64,000 bases of DNA from Takakia lepidozioides (Eukaryota; Streptophyta; Takakiopsida; Takakiales; Takakiaceae). Location of the stretch: contig CM060733.1 of assembly GCA_030704615.1 (NCBI GenBank), forward strand, positions 47,614,001-47,678,000, in the 5' to 3' direction. Position 1 is the stretch's first letter, and every line of letters begins with the position of its first letter. Made by a program: the position numbers and the translations under genes. Of this stretch, positions 32,928 to 46,700 are shown piece by piece. The notes under the pieces were generated by a model. That model had not been told where the DNA came from. It made no database searches and saw only the letters and a program-made list of their open reading frames with translations.

Positions 32928-33105
32928 TCTCTTGTAGAGGGAGACTTTGCGGCAAGTCAATGGAGAAAATGTGGTCAAAGGACCTTACACCCTGTCAAGG
33001 CGTTGATTGGTATGATGTGCTGAGTCATGCTCCGTAGTCTTACCTTCCTCTTATGTTGTGCCAAAGCAAATCAAAAGAGCCAATTGCCTTTTGAGGCTTG
33101 TTTGT
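32928..33105 (+). repeat. Dispersed repeat, single copy
   Basis: This matches the right arm of the inverted repeat at 59231-59390: GGAGAAAATGTGGTCAAAGG, then TGTCAAGGCGTTGATTGG and CTTATGTTGTGCCAAAGCAA. Confidence 0.65.
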
Positions 33106-35073
33106 TGAGGTTGTCAGTGCCAGGACGACTTTGCCCTACCATCATGTGTTAAAAATGAAAAATATAGTGGGGGGCCCTTGGGCCCGGACATGCCTTGACC
33201 CCACCCCAGCCCAACTTCATATCTATACATACCATGTGTCTAGTCCTTGTTTTAGCCCATAATACGGGTATTGAATGGGTATTTCCTTTGTCAATACCAG
33301 CCTATGTAGGGTATTGACATAGGTATTGGAATTGCCAATACCAGGGGTTCGGTTACACCTAAGGTATTACAACAGCCAATACCAGCCGGGTCTGTTATTT
33401 AATACCGTGGTCAGGCCCTATATATCAGTCCAACACTGGTCTGGTCTGAACTGTGAACCCTGACCCTTATGTACAACGCTGGTCCTGATCTCCCTCCTGA
33501 CCCTCTGCCCTTTGTCTAAATGCACATGTAATGAGAATGAAGTGAAGGAGCATCTAATAAAGGAGAGTGCTCCAACTAGTGTCTAATTAGTTCCCAGTAA
33601 GTGTGTCTAAATCTGGAGTTCAGAAACAGCACCTTTGCAGTGCACAGTGTTTAGTGTTTACCCTGAATAGCAACAAGTGTTGACATTTCTGCCTTTCATT
33701 CTGTTTACTATCAACAGGAAAGGTGCCAACTTTGCCAAATTTGGCCATGGGATGGGACCATCTCTAGGCTCTAGGAGGCAGTCTGTCTGAAAGCCTTTGA
33801 GAAAAACAAGATTCATGAGACTTAAAGATGTTCATCTCCTTGTTCAGCAAGCAAGTAGAAGATGGAGTGATGGTGAATGGGTTTTAAGGCCATGTAGCTA
33901 CCTGGGTAGGTAGGGTAAGCCCGGAGATAGCCCATCAATGTCCTCCCTCCGACTGAAGGGAGGGAAAGCTGAGCAAATGAGAAATGCGGAAAGAAGAGTT
34001 GATGAGATTGTCAGTGAATGCAGTCAAAGACACCGGAACAGGCGGACCTGCCACCTTCCTTTATTGTGTACATTCCGACAGAGCCGCCCATAATGGCCAG
34101 TACACTTCCTTGTCCTCACATGATGGCATGTTGTGGGGCTAGCCATTCAGTTCTGCAACCCAACAGTTGTGGATAGGCTATGTACCATTCTATGTATGAA
34201 CGTATGAACTATGTATCATTCTGCCGAGATTTCTGTGTAATATAAGAAAGGAGGAGCAAACAATTCCCTATGGTGCGTCACTGCTATCTCCTGAAAATTC
34301 CGATTTTAGATCGGTTGTGATCAGGAAAAGTTTGGTGGGCAGTAGTTCAGTGTTTTTGTGGGGAAGGTGATGCGGAGTGATGGCAAAGGGACTGGGGACA
34401 GAGAGGGATAACTTACTTGCAGCCTTGAAAGGTGGTCGCATATGAGCCGCCGCTGCCCACAGTCTGTACCTTTCTCTCCCTGTACGGCACGTGAGGCCCC
34501 TGACCAAAGTATGCAGCGCTTGTTGTAAGCTGGCCTGCAGCATGTGCTCCACAGCTGCAGTACAGAGGGTGACAGAGAGAGGGAGATGAGGCGCAGTGAG
34601 AGAGAGCGAGTGAAAGACAGGATCTTTTTCGGTTGCTGAAACTGTGATCAAGTTTTGGTCACAGAGAGAGGGAGACAGAGGGAGAGAGAGAGAGAGCTAA
34701 GTCCACGGTTTGCCTACAGGGCACTAAAAGATGTAGTAGTAAAGAAGAGATCGACTTTGTTATGAGGATACAGAGCGTGCTTGCGAGCGAGAGTGGCTGG
34801 TATACCGATATCCAGCGAGGGAATGGTGAGGCATTAGATCAGCATTCGGACATTCTATAAAAAATGAAAACAGAGCCAGAGGAAGAAGTTATGCGAAGTA
34901 ATTTGAGAAGAGAGCCGCCCAATCAGTCACTGGATACAGCGGAAACATTAGCTAGACTAGCGTGGAGGTGAAGCACCGTTCTGAACTCGGGATTTCTCAA
35001 CTGACAGAGAGCAACGTGGTGCTGATTCAGTAACTGATTTCTAGAATCAGAGAGGCCATCGTGGGGAGCGAGA
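33106..35073. other. Intergenic DNA and probable promoter/leader of the DUF688 gene
   Basis: No gene is recognised up to 34650. From about 34560 to 34700 the plus strand is rich in GAGAGA (CT/GA tracts are frequent in plant leaders). The first in-frame ATG of the gene is at 35074, and several stops lie before it in the same frame. A transcription start cannot be placed. Confidence 0.4.
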
Positions 35074-38000
35074 ATGGAATCTATAACAGGGAGGGAGAGT
35101 GTATTGCACCATATCTCTCTTCCTGCTCGTCGGGATTATCAGCTACGAAGCTGTCCTGCGAAGATCAGTGTCAAAGATGCAACTGTACACCTACCTGCTC
35201 CGGAGTTCTTCTCCCGAACTGTTAGCTTTCACGCGCCACATGGGAAGCTTCCTTCCGTCTACACTAAGTCAGCCGGTGATAGAGAAAGCTTGGTGGGTGG
35301 CCCTTTACCGAGCCGGACTACACCTGCTGGGAGTGACGACCAGTGCCATAATGGATTCGGTGGCTTCCATGCACGTCAAGGGAGTGAAGACTCCATGGCT
35401 ACACCAGAGGTTGGTTCTAGCGCATGTGAGAGCTTTAGATCGGCGGGCAGTCAAGATCAGGAGAGTCTGGCATCATGGGAAGAGGGAGTTCCATCAGCAG
35501 GGACCATCGTTCGGAATCAGAAGATGGATGCTGAGGAGGCCATTCAATCTTCTACGAGACATCCCGTTGGTCGAGGGGTGAAGGAAAGAGAACCTGTTCT
35601 TCGTGATAACAATGTGAAGTCAATGTACCCCCTTACCTCCAGAAAGTGTGTTAGTGGAGAGTTGAAGGGCACTGACTGCAGCGCACCAAAGAAATTAGAA
35701 AACCCACGAAGATCTGTCAGCGGCGAGCTTGGGCTGGTGGCCTCCGACAGCAGAAAGAAATCCAGTTCGGAATCAGGTTGGAAACAGACAACTCCAAAGG
35801 TCGCCGTCTCCAGCAACTCAAGGCCAGGGGAGATAGGTGCTGTCCGTGGTGTCCAAAATCGCGGAGATAGCAAACGGAGGCCTACTGCTTCCATAGCTTG
35901 GGACAGTCTTAATAAATCACCAGAGGACAGCCCGCAGAGGGAAGTTGTAGCAATTCCATTCAAGTGGGAGGAGGCCCCAGGTAGGCCCAAGACGATCGCA
36001 GCAGCAGCTGAGAGAGCGTTAGCCAGAAAGCTATCCAGAGAGGGGCCGCAGAGGAATACTTGCAGGGATACAAGTAAGAGTACTCCTTCTCTGGAAGATT
36101 ACACTTCAAGTGATCAGTCTGCTGCTGGGACGGGAAGGGAGCAATATCGAACAACCGGGGACGTGGACCGCAGTTTCAGCAACAGCCACAGATATTACTA
36201 TGCAAGGTTGAGTTCTAAGGAGAGAAGCTTTGGGGCAAGGTCCTTCACGGAAAGTGACCATTTGATTTCTGAAGTGGAGACGGAAGCCCACATTGATCTG
36301 GTAGCTCCCTCTGCTGCAAAATTTCTGGTAGAGAGTTGTGGTTCCCCAAATGCCACACCGCTAACAAAACCGGCAGCTGTGCCTTTCAAGTGGGAAGAGA
36401 CTCCTGGTAAGCCCAAGGTCGATGCAGGGGCGCCAAAGCTGTGCGCCCTTCAGTTACCCCCTCGGCTAGTAATTCCCCCTCAAAAGCCAGATTCCATAAG
36501 CAGAGAAGGCAGACTTCGTCACAAGAACCAGTCTATGAGCGGTCCACTTTCTGGTTTTTACCCTCCCTCCAGCAACCAGTCTTCCCCTTTCCGGAGGCAT
36601 CAATCCCCTCCGGTCAAGCGATCGTGCTCTCCTTCCAAGAGATCCTGCTCTCCTTCAAGGATTCAGGCTTTGGCCAAACATTTAACTCGCAAGGGCCCTT
36701 CCATCCCAAGCACACCACCGCGCACCTACTCACTGGAGGATCTCAATTGGCCAGTGCAAGCAAAACATCTTCGGCACACCTTTACGTCTGGCTGCAACTC
36801 CATTCCCATTGAGAAATGTATAGTAAAACCCAAAGGTGCCACCGATTTCCGCCTAGGCAAGAGTGTCTCGGGCGCTTTTTCTGGGCCAGTTTTGAGCACT
36901 CCTTCCAGTGAGCAGGATCTGAATTGGCCTATGCAATCGAAAAAACTCAGGAACACCACTTCTGGCAACTCTGATCGCCTTGAGGGTAAGAGGACCAAGG
37001 TCAGAGGTCCTACTGACCACCCCCTGTGGAGAAGTTCCTCGGGCGCTCTTTCTGGGTCGGTTTCCAGCATCCCACCCTGTGAGGTACCCCACAGCTCAGA
37101 GCTTTCTTCCTCTGACCGGTGGTCTGACAATCAACACCTAAGAGTATCCGCTATTGACCCATCATCACCCAGAAGTATTCTTTGTGGTCCTAGTGGGGAT
37201 AGCAAGACAACCACTTCAGTGCCCTCCTCTGGTTCTGACATAGATTCTCATGCGCAGTCAGCCACTCCTCCATCCATTTCTCTTTCGAAGTCCCTTTCGA
37301 CTGTATCATATGAGTCTTTTGAGCAATCATTTCGAGAAGAAGCTAGCCCTACTTCTACTTTTCCCCCACCTTGGGATGCAGGTCCAAGTTCCCCACTTGG
37401 TTCTCCCTACCTTGGGCCGACTACAGATGACTACATGGCTGATCAGGGGGGAGGAGGAGCTTCTGAGGGTATGAAAGCCCTCATCAAGCTGTGCAGAACA
37501 GGTTCCAGCTGGAGGAAGTCTAAGAACCAGCAAAAGTTTGGGCCAATCTACAGTCCAGAGGTTTGGGAACCTACTCTTGCAACCTATTTTCAAGGCCTTG
37601 AACTCGATCAGGCAGCCACCATGAGTGGACTGGGTGAAAGCCATGCTGGTGTTGTAACCAATATGTCGCAGGTTGACAAAGAGACTGCAAATCAGGAAGA
37701 ATCAAGTCCCATGGAGTCTCCAAAAGGTCCAACAAGATTGCCCTACACGATGCCGTCTGTTGCTGACCCAGATACAGGGGGGAGGGACCAATGCAGGTCC
37801 CCTGATACAGACTTTTCAACATGTCTAGGTGTCAGATTATCACCGGCTACATTTTTCTCACCTGCAAGATTTCTCTCAAGAGGCGAGATCTGGTCAAGTT
37901 TGGATGTCCCAGGCCGGGGCTACAAGCATTCTGTGCCTGCAGCACCTACCAACCATGTGGAGGAGGGGTATCGGTCACCAGCCTATGCCGCTACATTGGA

Positions 38001-38190
38001 GTTGTTGTCGCCCTCTGCCAACCTCATTCTGAAGAGAAGGAAGGGGGTGGGGAAGACATGCAGTGTGTATTTTCCCTCACCGAAGATACAATCAAGAACA
38101 AGCTTTGTTGTGAGTACTCATATCTTATTCCATTCTCATGTCCGAGCTTCATTAAAAAGAAATGAGAGGACGGTGAGGGGAGGAATTTGA
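35074..38190 (+). CDS. DUF688-type protein, function unknown
   Basis: A single long open frame (1038 codons) rich in Ser, Pro and basic residues and probably disordered. It has two copies of the family hallmark, VAIPFKWEEAPGRPK at about residue 293-307 and VPFKWEETPGKPK at about 437-449. It also has an imperfect internal repeat of about 60 residues beginning DLNWPVQ (about 555) and DLNWPMQ (about 615), each followed by an SGA-SG motif. A conserved-looking block near residue 808 reads ALIKLCRTGSSWRKSKN. No signal peptide, membrane segment or enzyme motif is seen. The family is plant-specific and uncharacterised. The start is the first in-frame ATG. The last 28 codons may be intron: a consensus donor (GTGAGT) lies at about 38109, and an acceptor (CCTGCAG) near 38560 could begin another exon. 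Confidence 0.8.
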   Translation: MESITGRESVLHHISLPARRDYQLRSCPAKISVKDATVHLPAPEFFSRTVSFHAPHGKLPSVYTKSAGDRESLVGGPLPSRTTPAGSDDQCHNGFGGFHARQGSEDSMATPEVGSSACESFRSAGSQDQESLASWEEGVPSAGTIVRNQKMDAEEAIQSSTRHPVGRGVKEREPVLRDNNVKSMYPLTSRKCVSGELKGTDCSAPKKLENPRRSVSGELGLVASDSRKKSSSESGWKQTTPKVAVSSNSRPGEIGAVRGVQNRGDSKRRPTASIAWDSLNKSPEDSPQREVVAIPFKWEEAPGRPKTIAAAAERALARKLSREGPQRNTCRDTSKSTPSLEDYTSSDQSAAGTGREQYRTTGDVDRSFSNSHRYYYARLSSKERSFGARSFTESDHLISEVETEAHIDLVAPSAAKFLVESCGSPNATPLTKPAAVPFKWEETPGKPKVDAGAPKLCALQLPPRLVIPPQKPDSISREGRLRHKNQSMSGPLSGFYPPSSNQSSPFRRHQSPPVKRSCSPSKRSCSPSRIQALAKHLTRKGPSIPSTPPRTYSLEDLNWPVQAKHLRHTFTSGCNSIPIEKCIVKPKGATDFRLGKSVSGAFSGPVLSTPSSEQDLNWPMQSKKLRNTTSGNSDRLEGKRTKVRGPTDHPLWRSSSGALSGSVSSIPPCEVPHSSELSSSDRWSDNQHLRVSAIDPSSPRSILCGPSGDSKTTTSVPSSGSDIDSHAQSATPPSISLSKSLSTVSYESFEQSFREEASPTSTFPPPWDAGPSSPLGSPYLGPTTDDYMADQGGGGASEGMKALIKLCRTGSSWRKSKNQQKFGPIYSPEVWEPTLATYFQGLELDQAATMSGLGESHAGVVTNMSQVDKETANQEESSPMESPKGPTRLPYTMPSVADPDTGGRDQCRSPDTDFSTCLGVRLSPATFFSPARFLSRGEIWSSLDVPGRGYKHSVPAAPTNHVEEGYRSPAYAATLELLSPSANLILKRRKGVGKTCSVYFPSPKIQSRTSFVVSTHILFHSHVRASLKRNERTVRGGI

Positions 38191-40740
38191 ATGTGTAGTG
38201 ACCAACACAGTGGTGTTTGCTTATGGTGATGTTGAACTTACCGGCTCACCATTAGCTTAGTCCTAATTTACACATACAGGGGAGGGAGGTACTTCAATTA
38301 TTCTGCTGGTAATGTTTACAAGGGTAGTAGTGACTGTGATGCGCAGATTGTCACAAGCGTGTTCGCTTGACTCATTTTCATGTGGGTTGAGTGGTGGACA
38401 CAGGAGGCGATGTGCAAGTCTCTCAAGCATGCTATCTATAAGTGTGCCCGGAGGTGTGGCCGTAAAACAGGGGCACTGCTGTACCACGAAGATCATGGTG
38501 TCTCTCACACAGAATTTAGTTTCTGCAAGGTATGACCAATTTTGGTTTGTTTCCTGCAGTTGATGTTTCTGAGACTCTGTTTTAGAATGGTTCCTCCCTT
38601 CATCTCTCCCTGTCATACAGATTAGTAGGTGTGGACAAGGGGACTGCCAACCTGCATGTAAGTACTAACTCAATTTTCTTCTTCCTGGCTTGCAGCCAAC
38701 TTGAACAAAAGCTGTGGTTGACACAGGCAAGATTGGCTCAGGGTGTGTTGGAGCCCTGCAATTTTGGCCTTCTGATGAAAGACATGAGTTAGTGATGACA
38801 TCATTCACATAATTATACTACTGAAAGTGCTTGTGCATCCACCTGTTGGTTGATGCACTTGCTGGATTCCTAGCAGGCCCTTCAAGGTATGGATTGCTGT
38901 AGCATGCGAGAGCCTCGGAAAGAGGCCCTTAGTTTGAGGAAGGGAAGGAATCTCTTGTTTGTTCTGGTTTCTCCAAATTACAAAAATTTCTCAGTGGCGA
39001 CCCCAAATGGGGCATGGCCGCCAATCTTTCTGACAGCCAAATGATGGCAGTGTATATCAGTGCAGTACCCAGAATTTTTTAGAGACTGTTCTGTACTTGA
39101 AATTTTTTGCAGTATATGTTTCTTTTGTTTGACAATCTCAGAGCGGCCCCATGAAGACAGTCGCGCCATTGACTGTGCTCATGGCACAATGTTAAGTTTC
39201 CAAAGGATGAGAATGTTTTAATTTGGATCTCTGAGAAATGAATTGTTGCATTCCCGCGTGTGTAATCCATGGCTATGGTGCTTATTATGTGTGTGTTTTC
39301 AAACTAAAGCCAACCAGCAGCTCTGCATTCCAGAGTACTATATCCTTTTCGAAGTTGCCCCACCTGAAAATTTGTTCCATCACTTCCCTTGAAGCGCCTT
39401 CAATCAGTTCTCTTGGTTACAATAGTCAATGTCCACACAGGCTAAAGCCCCACCAAGGACTGAACTGAAGATGGAATATGGCACGCATGCACACATTGCA
39501 TAACAGACACAAAACCAGTACTCTAAAAACAAGGTCGGCAGTGTTCAGTAAGTTTCATGCGATGCCTTTCGACTTCTTGACAATGTGATCTTCCATTAAA
39601 ATGCCTACTTTACAGAGTTCAATCCTGGTTATGCCATTGCATCTGCTCATGGGAATGCTACAGATTTTTAATTTGGTCTGATACAGGTGCTCAACTCCAT
39701 GCCCAACAGTAGCAAGCCTCTTGTAGAGATTGAAGACTTTGAGCAATCTCCCAGTTGTCTTTCTTCATCTTCCCGGTACACCTTCCTGTAAGGCAATCCT
39801 TCATCTCCTCACACATGCAGAGATTTTTTTTAGCTTCACAGTTTTATCATGAGCACATTCTCATTTCACAATAGCATAATCTATTGGTTATCAAAGAATA
39901 AGTGAAACATGCCATTTGGCTCATGCTCACATGCTAACCCAACCTCTGTTTGGGTGGATTGTCAAGTGGAACCGTTGCAGTGCTAGTGATCTATCTGGGC
40001 AGGGCACCCCTTTGCAAGGTTCCTTTCACCCATCATTCCCAATCTCATTCTGCGTTATACAGTTGCGGTGGCAGTCCTGGCATACTTCTGTTGAGTGGCT
40101 TCTATAGAATCATGGACCAGTCCCTCATTGCTGGATCTGGTATCACTAAATTCCCCTCATCAAGTCCTGCGAAGCTGCTGTAGCTCACACCAGGCACTAG
40201 TAATTGCTATGAAAATGCCGGATAGATCTTGCTGGGTATCTTGTTGGGTACACCTCTCGTCCTGCAGCGCATTGTTGATGGTATTTTGGAAACCCTCAGA
40301 GAACGTCGAACAGTTCACAAAGGTTTTGAATTCGTTGATGTGCATGGTCAATGGCGCTGCAGTGCTTCAGAATTAAAGCATTACGCAGCCCGAAAAGTGG
40401 TATTGTCTGGCAATCACTCCCCCTTTGGGGCTTTCTAACGCAATGTCTATTACATTGCACTTCGAACCAATGCAAACAACTTCAGGGCATTTGAATTTAG
40501 ACCTCGTGAAGTCCTGTATCTTCTACTGTTAGCTGCATAAACAGCTTGATTGATACCACTGTCCCACTCCTAGCTATAGATGGACATACATATCCAAATA
40601 GTAAAACTAGCCATAAAGTCATACCGATTTTCATGCCAGACAGAGGCGCACAGGGCTACATTTGTCAAATTGATACTTTGACAAATTTCTTGAGACAAGA
40701 ATGAAACCTGGACTATTGCCACTAGAAACCTTCAATCACA
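38191..40740. other. Intergenic DNA, no gene recognised
   Basis: This is the convergent space between the DUF688 gene and UTP14, so it must hold both 3' ends. Small frames on both strands show no homology I can recognise. A downstream exon of the DUF688 gene after about 38560 is possible. Confidence 0.4.
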
Positions 40741-43700
40741 TCATGTCCTGACCTTCTTTCCAAAAGGGGTCGATATGGCCTTCTTACTGCCTCTCTCCCT
40801 CTTCCTCCTCATCACATGCGACAGTACATCCAGACCCTCATCCTTCACAACGGATTTATCATACTTGATTGGATCAATTATTACACCTGCACTTCGTATC
40901 TCCTGCATCATCAAAGTTGTACAAGGGTCAGGACATTTCTGATGACCCTATTAGGAAACTGAGCAAAAAGTGCTCTACAGATAATTCCTTGCCACTGAGA
41001 TCCTGGTAATACATGCAGCTCAGATGAACATAGTGCACATGCACATGGTAAGCTGCTGACAGTAACAATGTTATCTTCAGTTCTCGACATAATGCATCCA
41101 AGACCATTAGCAGGACATAGCACAAACACATTACCATAGAAGCTTCTGTCCGGGAACAGTGGATGGTTTTATTCAACCGATGCTTGTTGGCATCGGTTAG
41201 GCATGTGATGATCCAACCATTGAGCCCTCTCAAAGCTCAAATTTTTTCCCAAAAAAAGTTCAAAATGCTCACGAGAGCCCCACAAAATCTGCAACTACTT
41301 CTCTGCAAAAATCTGAAAATGTTCACAAGTTCGGTACTCACAGCAGGACGGATCATGTCTCGGAAAACCTGGTCAGTGTTGTATTCCCTGCCAATTGGCA
41401 TGCGCATGCTTTTCTCAAAGACTTCTCTTGACTTGTATGGGAAGGGCACAATCGGCGTCATAAACTTTGCTGCCTGAATCACAACACCAGATCCTTATGA
41501 CCAAAGCTTGCATGCGTAACGTGCAATTGCGCAAACTCACAGTCACCAACTGAGTGGACAAACATGAGTCAAGCTCTTGTCTGAATGGTAATACTGAGAC
41601 AAATCCATGCTCAAAATGTCCTGCTGGCACTGAGCCAGTTCCATTGTTCAACATAACCTACCTCATCAAATGAGAACATCTTCAACTTCCTTGGCAAACA
41701 CAAGCCATCAACTATGACATGCACAACAAGAAAGTGCGAACATACTGTACCTTCTTGTCCATCTTTTCAGAGATCATGACGTACTTCAGCTTTGCATCTT
41801 TTCTTTTGTTCACTGCCACATCTCTCTTTCTCTTAAGATTATTTTGCTCCTGCAGAATCCATGCAGGCGGACCCTTTTTTTGCTGGATGTGAGTCCACTG
41901 CCCCCACCCTGGCAAGCTCAAGGTCCCATCAGCTCGTGGAACCTCTTCATCAACTGCATGTGCCTTGGCTTCTTGGAACTCTGCTTCAACATCATCTCCA
42001 GCAAACGCTCGCCGAATCAGTTCTTCTTGTGAGGCTGACGCATCAAGCAACCTCATCCCTTGTTCCTTCTCTTGTTCCCCCTCCTCTGCCTCCTGCTCTC
42101 TCACCATGCTGCCTGCCTGTACTTGTGCTGCAGGGGTGGAAGGAACAACTATTTCATGTCCACCCTTTTGCCCAGGTGCAATAGCTTGATGCTCTTTCAA
42201 CTTTGTTGAAACACCTGCCATAGCTACAGAGATCTTCTTGCTCACCACACCTGTCTGCTTATTCATGGACTTTTCTGCTTTGCGCCCCCATTGCCTTTCC
42301 TCACCAGAAGCACCTGGCCGTGATGAGGGCCTCTCCCTTTCAGTCTGGTCTTGAGGATTCCCAAAGAGACAAGGATTATTTCCTACAACAACGTTCCCAG
42401 AGGTACTTGGTGCTTCACTATAATTCCCAGAGCAATTAGACCCCGCCCTCGCTTCCTTCTGTGACAGATTCAAAGGGGCTTTATCAACAGAAATAGGACC
42501 CAGCATTTCTGTTCTCTGCCCTCCAGAGATAGCAACCTGCACTAGACAAAAGTTATGTTGAGAAATTGGTCCAAATCCTGTGAACAATCTTCTAAAAAAA
42601 GGAAAACCTAAGCACCCTCGGCTTTTATGACACACATCATTTGACATCAAAACCAAGAATAAAATCGCATCACTGCTGTGTCAATCCCATACCACAGAAA
42701 CAGGAGAGAGAAAGAACAAAAGTTGAATGAACTGCACCCAAAAGGTCCCACAATTCAATAAAATATCACTACAAGGTAGCTGGATGCTTCAACAAATTGG
42801 AATAAAGGTAACTTTCACCTTTTCCAGTTGTTGGTCCTCATCTCCAATCAACACTGACTCATCCCCAGTCACTAATTTTTCAGATTCGAACCTGCCATTG
42901 CTTTTCTCCACTTCATCCCGATGTTCATGGGATCCAGTCCCTCCTGTACCATCATCATCCTCAGATAGTTCTGAATCTTCCTCTATTGAATTGTCACTAT
43001 GGAACTTTCCACTTGCATTCTTGTTTGTAGTTGATGTTGTCATATCCCCAAATGCCAGCCGCCCTGAATGTGATTCACCATGTGTCTGGCCATCTACAGC
43101 TTCACCTACTTTGGTCCCTTCAAGGACACTATCATCCTGTTCAGCTTGTTCCAATTGCTCCAGAACACCCATGGCCTCCTCCTGAGCCTCCTTCCGCTTC
43201 TTCTCTATGGCACGAGTCTGCAGACACACACCTTTTGTGTCAGATGGTCACCAATCATTCCTTATTCTAATCTTTATACAACTTAAACATGTTGCAAGTG
43301 TGCACGAGGGTGTTGACCAAACAAAAGGTTGACGCCTGCTGAAGCAATGGGCCATCTCTTGGATGCTACGGCGTTGACAACAACGAATCTACATCAAAAG
43401 CCAGGCTGCCAGCTCCCGTAAGGAAGCCTCAATCAGCCTTGATTTCATCCTAGTTAACTGCTGGCACTCAGCCTTGTGAAGTCAAAGGGAACTGGCAGCT
43501 CCAAGGTGGAACCTACAAGGATCTGTAACATCATCCATGCTGGCACTACCTCATTGATGGCACTTGTTTATGTCATATGGGATTAATGAATGGAGCCTGA
43601 CAACCTGTTCTCTACTCCAGTATGGCAGATGCAAAACTATAAGCTGTCCTCTGACTTGTACCAGCCCAGTACCTACCATAAATGGGAGAGCGAAGAGGCC

Positions 43701-46700
43701 AGATGTGGGTATTTCCGCTTCCTCATCACCCTGCAGAGCTTGGAATGTTGCCACTTTGGCTTTCGCCAGTAGTTTAGATCTGACCTTCCCACCCACTGCC
43801 AGGCCACCCTGTCCTTCATCTGCCTCCTCATCGCTGCTACTCTCCTCACTGCTGCTCAGAGTGGCTGACTGTATCTTTTTTGTCAACATGGCATGTGTTC
43901 GCAGCTGCTCTGCAATTGCATCTCGGGTGCCATCTTCATTAGCTTTCAAGCCACGTTTCAGTATCCTCTTTGCCCACCGTGATGTGTTCCTGTGTTTCAG
44001 AGTCATGCGCTCCTGCCAAATCCAAGCTTTTGTTTCATAAAATCTTAGGTGAAATGGGTGCTTCATATGTGCTCAATGAAAATTGGGAAATAGCAAGTGG
44101 ACACACATATCCACAAAGTGTGCCACCTGAATGCAACAACAGGCCCTTGGGCAATAAATTAAGCTAGGCATCATTGATTCAGAAATTCATGGAGAGAGTG
44201 GTCCTTCACAAGATAGGCCACTACCAATAGAAATAAATAAGGTTCTCCATAAACTATGCCAGGCATCAGTACTTCAAATATATCCGCACATAAGAAAATG
44301 AAAACAAGAAAGATCACTTAAAAGAAGCGGAGTCGGAGGGAAGGTGGGGGGTGAGAGAGATGTAGGGTAGGGCAAAGCAAAAATTGAAATTGCACCTGAG
44401 CACGCTTCAACTCCTGCTTCAGAACAGCATCTTTCACAGCTTCTGCATCTGTATCCCCTGCATCATAGTTGCTTCTTGACCTATTACCTTTCTGCAACAG
44501 TCGATGGAAAGTCTTGGATTTTATCTTTTTTAATCGTTTTGATTTTTCCTCGTGTTGGAACAAGAGGCTGCGCATTTTGGCCAGCCGTTGCTGCCGTTCC
44601 CTTACCTCCTCCACTGTGAGCTGAATGAAAACAACACCACAGGCAGAGCGCTAAGATAGTTAGTCACAACACAAATACTCTGCACTGCAAAGACATCCTT
44701 TTGCATATTTTCACAATTGTGGATTGAAATTGCTCCACTGGAGAAAGATGAAGCAATTGGAGGAGTAAAGGTGCCTACTTTGGATGCTTCCTGGTCACCT
44801 TCTGATCAGGAAGGTATTCCGAAAGTGACGTTACACAACGACCAGGCATTGCACTAAGCACAATCATACCTACTGAACAATGCCTGAAAAGGAACCGAAA
44901 TTCAGAATAATAAAACAGTAATCACCTCTATGGTTTACAGCCCAGAAAAGGGTGCCGAGACTGAGGCATGGTCGTGCCTAAATGGTAGGGTAGGAAGTGC
45001 GTCACAAGACCTGTCCTCCAATAGCTAGGTGACTATTAATTTTTCCAGAGCCACAAGTGAGTTTAGACAACTGGGATTCAGAATCCTGTGTTTGAACTTG
45101 AACAGAATTCTATACGAAGTCGCGAAGTAGAAGATGTGCAATACCTTGTTTAGCTCAAGAGCTTCTGCTGCCTCCACTTCCTTAACATCACCTAATTTGC
45201 TCTGATGCAGCAAAGAGGCTATCTCCTTCTCCATATCTGTTGTAGGGTTAAACTTGGCTGCCAAAGCAGCAGTTGACTGTGTTACAACCTCCTCCTTTTT
45301 GTTGAACACGCGAGAAGGGGCCTCCCTGTTCTTCTTTACTAGTGGCTGCCATTTGGTAACCTCATCCCTGCTTTTCTCGTAGCCCACCTTCCGCTCCAGC
45401 CTCTCCTGTACCACCTTAGGCAATGGAGCATGCACTGGCTCCCCTCTCCTTTGCAACTGCTGCATACGTTTCCTGAGAGCACCAAACCCAGCTGTATCTT
45501 GAAGTGATGTCATCAGCTCCTCCACACTGATACCCTGCGCTGGATTCAAGTTGTACTCTGATTCGGGGTACACTTCTGACACCACTGTCACCTTCCGCTT
45601 TGTTGCTTTCTCTGTCATGTCAATAATGCACAGATCATAATCTGAGGAGGCCATCCTAAACCAAGATTTCTGCCGAGCCATAGCAACAAACTCGTACCGT
45701 GGAAAATCACTGGGGCAGATGAAACAGTTACAATAACAGACTCGATTTCAAACGTACCACAATTTCTGAGGTGCGCGGTAGTTGCAAAACTCCCCACGAA
45801 AGAGACCTCCCAACATTCCACAAGTATCCAGTTACTACACTGTGTTCATGAAACTTGGTGTAACACTGGTCACTAGCTCTCTGCTACTTCACCTACTCAC
45901 TTGGAATTCACAGGGAAAGGTTAATATTTATTAAAGAGTCTTCCATTTCAGCCCCTCCTCAGAGGTCCCGCAGTGAGGATGTGTAGGACAGGCTGCAGCA
46001 ACCTATACCTTCATATCACCCTCATTTGTGTAACCTCTGGACACCAATCTATGGTGAGAATTCATACCACGGCCAGCCTCTGATGCCTTTCCTGTGACAG
46101 CCTCCAGCATTCGCTGATGCTTTTCTTCTTCGTCTTCTTCATCTTCCTCGTCATCATCGTCCTCCTCTTCGTCTGATGATGGCACACCAAAATCTGGAAA
46201 AGAATCGGCAGACTTGCCAGGCTGTGGCTTTGCAGCTCCCTTGTGAGGCTTGTATTGCATTGGTGATTCTTCTTCCTCTTCTTCATCCTCGTCCTCATCT
46301 TCTTCATCTTCACCCTCGTCACTGTCCAAGCTAACTAAACCTGCAGGGGCAGCAACAATGCCCTTCCTCCGTGTGCTTTTTTTAGTCCCCATGTCGCCGA
46401 ACGCCATCTCTTCCTCGATTTCCTCATCCTACATCCACCGCAGCCCGTTCAACCCTAGGGCATCGAAAGCCTCAATCTTGAGACAGTACCGGTGAGAGAA
46501 AACAATGCATTCAAACATGAAAGGTATTGATTTGTGCTTGACTTCATAGAAGACGATGATGGCAAACACGGACATCTCCGGCTTCCCGATACTTCCCTCT
46601 ACCATCTCATGTAAATGGCACTTTCGGATAAGAGAACCATGGCGACTGGTAGTTTCAATTCAAGACATGAATCCCCAAAACCGTAACATATATGTTATCG

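Noticed and set aside
35099-35581. Second plus-strand frame overlapping the DUF688 gene
   Set aside because: It is a shadow frame of the long gene, without family features.
42789-43229. Separate small genes in 41-47 kb on the minus strand
   Set aside because: The frames join through consensus splice sites into one UTP14 reading frame in which every exon is a multiple of three.
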